DNA from: Proteobacteria bacterium UBA1278
GTDB taxonomy: Bacteria; Pseudomonadota; Gammaproteobacteria; Comchoanobacterales; Comchoanobacteraceae
DNA length: 10,830 nt
Direction of reading: 5' to 3'
NCBI GenBank assembly: GCA_002308435.1
Contig: DBUY01000074.1
Location: 3,609-14,438, forward strand
Positions 6,564-10,830 of this stretch are shown here, piece by piece. The notes under the pieces were generated by a model, which did not search any database, had not been told where the DNA came from, and saw only the letters and a program-made list of their open reading frames with translations. A program made the position numbers and the translations under genes. Numbering within the stretch: the first letter of the stretch is position 1; the number at the start of each line of letters is the position of its first letter.

Positions 6564-7277
6564 ATGATTATTGAATGCATCGTGAACTGGCGTCCGTTTA
6601 TTTATATCGCTAACTTAATCTTTATCAGTATACTCCCACTCATCTGCTATACGATGTCGACCCAAGCCGGCCACAGCGCGCCGTATTTATCCACAATTAG
6701 CGCGAACTACATGCACTTCCCAGAGCGTCTACTATTTTTCATCGGCAGTGGCGTATTTGTGACAGTTCACTATACAACGACCAAACTCGTGTCATCGCGT
6801 CTCATTAAAAAGAAACTGCCGGCGCTCTTTGCCGCACGTCTCGAGATGCTCCTCCTTGCAGTCTTCTTTACAATAGCCGCAATTCCAGCGCATATTGTCT
6901 TGGGTCTGCATGCAACTTTGATGGGGTTGCTTGCTGGTGTTATTTTATTATGGATGCATACGCTACAAGAGTACACGTATCAAGGTCGATTAACTGATCA
7001 GATTCGACAAGCGCTCTTTGTCGCTGCCTGTGTTATGGCATTTGGCATGATTGTCTCCTACCCGCATCAGATCATTTTCGAACTGGGCGCGGCGCGTGCT
7101 GATATGGCCAAACGACTTCATCTACTCGGACTGGATGATCGATGGCTGGTCTTTGCCCATTTCGAATGGGTGTTTTTCTATATTGTCATTCTCTTCTTTG
7201 CAACCCTAGTGACAGCGCTCACTAATCACAATCAGAGACGGTCAAAAAAGCAACTTAGGTCGACGAAGCGTAAGTAA
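6564..7277 (+). CDS. FRAG1/DRAM/Sfk1-like six-helix membrane protein, copy B
   Basis: A 237-residue paralogue of the 3825-4496 protein. The alignment needs no gap over about 215 residues and gives about 119 identities by hand count. The signature is clearer here: GHSAPYLSTIS (37-46 with P40), FPER (52-55), IPAH (107-110) and FAHFEW (197-202). Six membrane helices sit at the same positions. It differs from copy A mainly in the cytosolic loop after helix 2 (about 70-93), the helix 4-5 loop, and a C-terminal extension that is strongly basic (QRRSKKQLRSTKRK). Two sampled lines of sequence contain 53-58% G+C against 45-47% in the matching parts of copy A, so the copies have diverged in composition. 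The ATG at 6564 is the first after an in-frame TAG at 6558, with no ribosome binding site. It lies 58 bp behind the solenoid gene and could be co-transcribed with it. Confidence 0.85.
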   Translation: MIIECIVNWRPFIYIANLIFISILPLICYTMSTQAGHSAPYLSTISANYMHFPERLLFFIGSGVFVTVHYTTTKLVSSRLIKKKLPALFAARLEMLLLAVFFTIAAIPAHIVLGLHATLMGLLAGVILLWMHTLQEYTYQGRLTDQIRQALFVAACVMAFGMIVSYPHQIIFELGAARADMAKRLHLLGLDDRWLVFAHFEWVFFYIVILFFATLVTALTNHNQRRSKKQLRSTKRK

Positions 7278-7291
7278 AAACCACGTCACTG

Positions 7292-7309
7292 AGCCAGTCT
7301 AGCCTGGCT
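7292..7309. terminator. Hairpin between convergent genes
   Basis: AGCCAG-TCTAGC-CTGGCT is a 6-bp stem with a six-base loop, located where copy B and the minus-strand gene meet. The minus-strand gene's stop codon lies in the loop. On the minus strand a run of five T follows, but about 12 bases away, so termination efficiency is uncertain. Confidence 0.4.
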
Positions 7310-8336
7310 TGATATTCTGCGTTTCTTCATTGAGCGCTTGTGCCAGTTTAGCACCGACCTGCATATCATTATCGACTGATTCTAAGTCGACAAAAACTAA
7401 TGATTCAAGTTGTGTAATCGATTGTTTAACAGAATCCGGTATATGTTGCCATTGATGCATTCGTGTAATAGCTACCTGAGTTTCACTAATAATGCGTTGA
7501 ATGTTCATGAGTCGATTATATTGACCGATCCAAGTAATCGCGGTACGAACAATACCCTGGTGACGAGTATAATGATCTAGCCGTTGATTGAGCCACTGTA
7601 GTCGGTCTAACCAAAGCGACAAATCAACTTTCTGTATTAACTGTCGGATCATGTAATGGTTAGGAGATGGACGATCAGGTGAAAAGTAATCCTGCGTATC
7701 AGCTATCATGCGGAGTAAGTTCAGGTGCATCTGCCGAAGTTGACTATCAGCGCATTGATTGTGACGTATTCCCTCTCGGATCCGCTTAAGTGATTGCATC
7801 ACCTGATTCCAATTGAGTAATTGATCTATGACATGTTGTGTCTGATGACAGACAAGACGACGTGCGGTCTGTTCAATCGTCCAACACATGGCTTGCTGCA
7901 ACAGGCCTAATTTTTGACCAAGAAGACAGCTTTGATCGATGAATAGCGGCCATTGATCGGTTTCACTTAACAATTGTTCTAACTTCTGTTGGACTCGCAT
8001 CGCTTGTTGCACATCTTGTCGATACCATTGTTGATTTGGCAGTAATCGAAAACGATATATATAGGCACTCTGGCGTGCTTCGCTGGAATCGCCATAATGG
8101 CTAAGCGATGCAATAAATTTCTGCAACATGGCTTGAATAGACAAACGACAAAAACCACGCACAAAACGTTGTTGTGGGTTCATACAATATCTGTCTGTGT
8201 AAGGTTGAACAGTTGCTGCATAGTCAGAGGCAGTGAGTAATCCTTGCTCAATATGCTTTGTTAATCGTTCAAGTTGATTGCAAACCGTCTTGCGCACGCG
8301 CGTGTTCGGTGATGATAGTTGAAAATCCTTTTTCAT
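7299..8336 (-). CDS. Glutamine-rich all-helical protein, unknown function
   Basis: A 345-residue minus-strand protein. The ATG at 8336-8334 is preceded by AGGA about eight bases upstream, a good ribosome binding site. The N-terminus is basic (MKKDFQLSSPNTRVRKT). The whole chain is rich in Gln, Leu, Arg and His and looks helical throughout, with heptad-like stretches (for example QQAMRVQQKLEQLLSE and VDLSLWLDRLQWLNQRLD). There is no signal peptide and no membrane helix. A repeated W-x-Q or W-N-Q element occurs several times (NQQWY, WNQVMQ, WLNQRL, MHQWQH). The C-terminus is more acidic (FVDLESVDNDMQ). I recognise no enzyme motif or family. It is convergent with copy B and divergent from the 8498 gene, so it is transcribed alone. 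A structural or protein-binding role is possible but not shown. Confidence 0.85.
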   Translation of the reverse strand: MKKDFQLSSPNTRVRKTVCNQLERLTKHIEQGLLTASDYAATVQPYTDRYCMNPQQRFVRGFCRLSIQAMLQKFIASLSHYGDSSEARQSAYIYRFRLLPNQQWYRQDVQQAMRVQQKLEQLLSETDQWPLFIDQSCLLGQKLGLLQQAMCWTIEQTARRLVCHQTQHVIDQLLNWNQVMQSLKRIREGIRHNQCADSQLRQMHLNLLRMIADTQDYFSPDRPSPNHYMIRQLIQKVDLSLWLDRLQWLNQRLDHYTRHQGIVRTAITWIGQYNRLMNIQRIISETQVAITRMHQWQHIPDSVKQSITQLESLVFVDLESVDNDMQVGAKLAQALNEETQNIKPG

Positions 8337-8441
8337 ATCGCATTCCTATAAATTTGGTTGATATATAGCCCATTAGCAGCGATATGTGGGGTTTTTATTT
8401 GAGAACGGGAGAGTGGTTCACAGTCGAGTTGTGTTATGTTA

Positions 8442-8470
8442 TTGGTTGTAGGCTGAATTTAAAATATATC
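8442..8470 (+). promoter_or_regulatory. Sigma70-type promoter for the 8498 gene
   Basis: TTGGTT (8442-8447) and TATATC (8465-8470) are spaced by 17 bases. The predicted start near 8477 leaves a 20-base leader with GAGAG (8487-8491) six bases before the ATG at 8498. That this site fits 8498 rather than 8623 supports 8498 as the original start of the frameshifted gene. Confidence 0.5.
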
Positions 8471-8497
8471 CGTCAATTTACACACTGAGAGCAGATC

Positions 8498-8632
8498 ATG
8501 ACAACAGCAGAACAAATCGAACTCTATTTTTCTCCAGCAGCAGATTTGATGCCGAAACAATTGGCGACATACAAAAAAAGAGAGGGACTTTACAGAAGCT
8601 CATCACCTTCTTTGAAAATAATATGCCACTAG
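8498..8632 (+). pseudogene. 5' part of the frameshifted membrane protein gene
   Basis: The ATG at 8498 has a promoter and a GAGAG ribosome binding site, but its frame runs only 44 codons to the TAG at 8630. The first 27 residues (MTTAEQIELYFSPAADLMPK and on to a pair of lysines) join smoothly to the frame of the downstream gene if one base is added at the run of seven A at 8573-8579. The join gives KK-KRGTLQKLITFF and leads into the first membrane hairpin. The YFSPAADL motif resembles YSPNDAD at the start of the 1585 protein, which has the same layout. The reconstructed protein would be 363 residues. Confidence 0.65.
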
Positions 8633-9588
8633 TAAAGGTGGTAGTGAAGTATTGTTCTGTTTGGATACCATTTTTCATCATATGCGGTGTAATCGTCTCA
8701 AGTCCAAAGTTACTTGTTGCGAGTCTGTGTATCGCAGTGCATAGTGTATGGCACTTAGTTTTAGCAACCTTAGAGAATATGGGGGATAATCAGCTACCTC
8801 AGTTATTTGCATATATTTTTTATAAATCGAGAGTCATACAATGGCAAGAATTAATGCCCTGGTCAGAACGGCGCGCTTACGAGTTCAATATTGATAACGC
8901 GAGCGCAAGCTATGATCTTGATACACACTATATCTTCCGAGATATACCAAGTTATCAACTACGTATAGCTCACTTGATCTGCATTTGGCATGACATTGTC
9001 AAACATCCTATTGGTTTATTGAGTGTAATCATCGGAGACATCGTAGCATTAACATTAAGTCTTATTCATGCAGATTTTCATCTCGTGCAAATGATCTTTG
9101 ATTGCTACACACATTTTATCATAGGCAGTATAGATTCTATTTGGAAACTGGCTACCAACACAGAAACTTCGTCATTCTGCGAAACCTATCTGAGGACACA
9201 TAGTGCGTCGAAATACATTTCCAGAACAGTACTTTATTTACACTGGGCAGGCACGATGGTAATCAGGCCACTCATAATTTCAATTAATTTACTCTGCCGG
9301 CCCTTGATATGGTTAACCTTACCACTTATTAATATTATAGGGCTCCTATTTCCTAAGAGCATGGGCAAGATGTACAGCTGCCTATTACGAGATCTATACT
9401 GGTCTAATATCGGTATTAGCCAGACCGTCGTTGAGGATGAAAACGGATGGCTCCATTCAGACGGAGAGAAAACAGCCGCTAGCCAACTTGCACCGTTGTC
9501 AATTAATAGAAAAAGCGACGACAGAAAGTTCACAGAACACGACAGACCGTACGAAATATACACTCTAGGTCGCTCAATATATGGTTGA
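8623..9588 (+). CDS. Polytopic membrane protein, body of a frameshifted gene
   Basis: The main open frame gives 321 residues from the ATG at 8623, but that ATG has no ribosome binding site and falls just before the first hydrophobic segment. The natural start is probably 8498, in another frame (see the 8498-8632 entry). The layout is: hydrophobic hairpin at about 5-25 and 29-50, a polar domain of about 65 residues, hydrophobic segments at about 113-122, 129-150 and 155-172, a polar stretch, then a long hydrophobic region at about 203-245 containing VIRPLI and CRPLIW, and a hydrophilic tail rich in charged residues. The same order is seen in the 1585-2619 protein. No family is recognised. The gene may be functional if the sequence has a one-base error or if translation or transcription slips at the A-run; otherwise it is a recent pseudogene. 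Confidence 0.8.
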   Translation: MPLVKVVVKYCSVWIPFFIICGVIVSSPKLLVASLCIAVHSVWHLVLATLENMGDNQLPQLFAYIFYKSRVIQWQELMPWSERRAYEFNIDNASASYDLDTHYIFRDIPSYQLRIAHLICIWHDIVKHPIGLLSVIIGDIVALTLSLIHADFHLVQMIFDCYTHFIIGSIDSIWKLATNTETSSFCETYLRTHSASKYISRTVLYLHWAGTMVIRPLIISINLLCRPLIWLTLPLINIIGLLFPKSMGKMYSCLLRDLYWSNIGISQTVVEDENGWLHSDGEKTAASQLAPLSINRKSDDRKFTEHDRPYEIYTLGRSIYG

Positions 9589-9621
9589 GGACAGCTCAAT
9601 AACTGACATAGCTCATCTTCG

Positions 9622-9650
9622 TTAGTTCATGAAAGTAGCATGGCTATAAT
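9622..9650 (+). promoter_or_regulatory. Promoter with perfect TATAAT before the barrel genes
   Basis: TTAGTT (9622-9627) and a perfect TATAAT (9645-9650) are spaced by 17 bases. The transcript would start near 9657 and have a leader of about 98 bases. A second -35-like TTGACA (9699-9704) is nearer the gene, but its -10 (TAACGT at 9722-9727) is poor. Confidence 0.5.
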
Positions 9651-9754
9651 AGATCAACATACCAGTATGACGTTACCTAACATGATCTCGACAATCATTT
9701 GACATAATAATGCAAATTCCTTAACGTAGATTATGAACCTAACCTATTCATAAA

Positions 9755-10297
9755 ATGCTGCCGAAAACATTACTGGTCATATTGGCGAGTATAATACTGA
9801 ACCAAGTAATATGCGCTGAAGAGTATCAAGATATTATAGGCAGAAGAACGATAGTCAATGGCTGGGACTTCCGAACATTTATCGATACAGCCAACACCGT
9901 CCATAGTACACTTGGTATTGGTTATTCGTCGGCTTGGTTCAGTCGATACAAAGTCCGTCTGTCAATTGACCAAACACCGATTATTCGCTGGAACGACGGT
10001 GATACAGAGCGTGATAGCGCATTAGGTGGATCATTGGAGGTCGCTGATCACCGACAAACGGACAAGCGTGGTGTATCGATTCGTTATTTAAGAATTACGG
10101 GCGTTGACGACGGGAATGAGATAAAGAGCTCTTATGTTACAGGGGTTGCACTATTTAATGATCAATACCTAAGCACTCATACATTTATGGGTCTGAGTCT
10201 AGGTTACAACAGAATACGTAAAGCGCCCAATGGTGGTATAATTACGAACAAAAACAGTATACCCGCGATTGGGCTACGAATTGGCTATCTATATTGA
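9755..10297 (+). CDS. Exported beta-barrel-like outer membrane protein
   Basis: A 180-residue protein with a clear signal peptide: Lys at position 4, a hydrophobic core at about 5-15, and a likely signal peptidase I site after VICA (residue 21). The mature part has alternating polar and hydrophobic strands rich in Gly, Tyr, Ser and Arg (for example LGIGYSSAWF, YKVRLSIDQ, GVSIRYLRI, MGLSLGYNRI) and ends in IGLRIGYLY, with the terminal aromatic residue typical of outer membrane barrel proteins. The size would suit a small barrel of about eight strands. No named family is recognised. The ATG is the first after an in-frame TAA at 9740; there is no obvious ribosome binding site. The next gene follows after 27 bases and is also exported, so the two probably form one operon. 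Confidence 0.8.
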   Translation: MLPKTLLVILASIILNQVICAEEYQDIIGRRTIVNGWDFRTFIDTANTVHSTLGIGYSSAWFSRYKVRLSIDQTPIIRWNDGDTERDSALGGSLEVADHRQTDKRGVSIRYLRITGVDDGNEIKSSYVTGVALFNDQYLSTHTFMGLSLGYNRIRKAPNGGIITNKNSIPAIGLRIGYLY

Positions 10298-10324
10298 GAT
10301 GAATCAATTGGACGAAACTCTGAT

Positions 10325-10830
10325 ATGACAAACATCAACAGATACAACAGCTCAGTGTGGTTATTAATCTCAATGTTGTCTATTGTCACGCATGCAGAAG
10401 AAAAGGAAAAATCAAAGGATCATCGAATACCAATATGGATAGGCGGGATAATGCTTAATAGCCATACACCGAATAAGAGTCTGGTTGAATTAGGCGTTCA
10501 AAATGGCCCGCTCTTTGTCGGGGTGGCGCAAACGGCGTACTCAACAAAAGATACAATTGAAGCGGCCATTGGTGTACAAGAAAAAACGAACATCACTGCA
10601 TTGAAAGCTGAATACACGATCGGGCAAATTCGTAATACCGGTTATGGAATAGGTGCTGGGGTATATAATGACAGCGGTAAGTCTGAAAATCAGTCAAATG
10701 ACGGCTGGGGGTACAATTTTGGCATATTTATAGAATATCCGCTATTGAGAAATACAATCCGCATGCTTCTCAACTTGTTGACATTTGAGAGAATGACATC
10801 GACTGAGCTTGATGAGCCTAGGTACAGGCT
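10325..10830 (+). CDS. Second exported barrel-like protein, 3' end outside the window
   Basis: The frame is open from the ATG at 10325 to the window end, 168 complete codons plus two bases. A signal peptide is visible: a polar N-terminus, a hydrophobic core at about 11-20 (VWLLISMLSI) and a probable cleavage site after THA (residue 24), followed by a charged mature start (EEKEKSKD). The mature part shows glycine-rich alternating strands (IWIGGIMLNS, LFVGVAQTAY, GYGIGAGVYN, GYNFGIFIEY), consistent with an outer membrane beta-barrel. It does not align convincingly with the upstream exported protein, so the pair may be functional partners rather than a duplication. No Shine-Dalgarno sequence is evident, so translational coupling to the gene 27 bases upstream is possible. 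Confidence 0.8.
   Translation, partial: MTNINRYNSSVWLLISMLSIVTHAEEKEKSKDHRIPIWIGGIMLNSHTPNKSLVELGVQNGPLFVGVAQTAYSTKDTIEAAIGVQEKTNITALKAEYTIGQIRNTGYGIGAGVYNDSGKSENQSNDGWGYNFGIFIEYPLLRNTIRMLLNLLTFERMTSTELDEPRYR

Noticed and set aside
9234..9599. A 121-codon minus-strand open frame
   Set aside because: It lies entirely opposite the membrane protein gene at 8623-9588, whose hydrophobic pattern and continuity make it the real coding strand.
1..10830. CRISPR arrays, tRNA or rRNA genes, insertion sequence ends
   Set aside because: No regularly spaced direct repeats, no cloverleaf-like or rRNA-like sequence, and no transposase gene with flanking inverted repeats were found by reading both strands.

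Overview
The window carries about ten protein-coding genes, one probable large pseudogene and several promoter-like sites. The base composition is moderately A+T-rich. Most of the proteins are membrane or exported proteins that I cannot place in a known family. Features that hint at lifestyle are two copies of a polytopic membrane protein resembling the FRAG1/DRAM/Sfk1 family (best known from eukaryotes), a solenoid-like repeat protein, two tandem outer-membrane beta-barrel candidates and a decayed gene. Taken together they suggest an accessory region of a Gram-negative, possibly host-associated gammaproteobacterium. That is an inference. No rRNA, tRNA, core metabolic gene or other taxonomic marker is present to confirm it.

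Left part (1-2619): the 3' end of an unrecognised soluble gene, containing a recent-looking 18-bp tandem duplication; a small two-helix membrane protein on the minus strand; a spacer; then a 344-residue membrane protein behind a good sigma70-type promoter with a palindrome in its spacer.

Middle (2620-3824): 1.2 kb without an intact gene. Its plus strand reads as long open segments in successive frames interrupted by stops, best explained as a decayed gene of about 380 codons (2636-3779).

Central cluster (3825-7277): FRAG1/DRAM-like copy A, a DUF2892 (YgaP-type) small membrane protein, a 503-residue protein built on a 43-residue repeat, and FRAG1/DRAM-like copy B. All are on the plus strand with short gaps. 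Copies A and B are about 55% identical by hand alignment, so the cluster looks like a duplicated membrane gene around a solenoid gene. Both copies lack a clear ribosome binding site and follow a TCTTGACAT motif; copy A may be made from a leaderless mRNA.

Right part (7299-10830): a convergent helical, glutamine-rich gene on the minus strand; a plus-strand membrane protein whose true start (8498) is separated from its body (from about 8578) by a one-base frame difference at a run of seven A, and which shares the layout of the 1585-2619 protein; then two tandem exported beta-barrel-like proteins, the second cut by the window end. No single pathway ties these genes together. The shared theme is the cell envelope and possibly host interaction.
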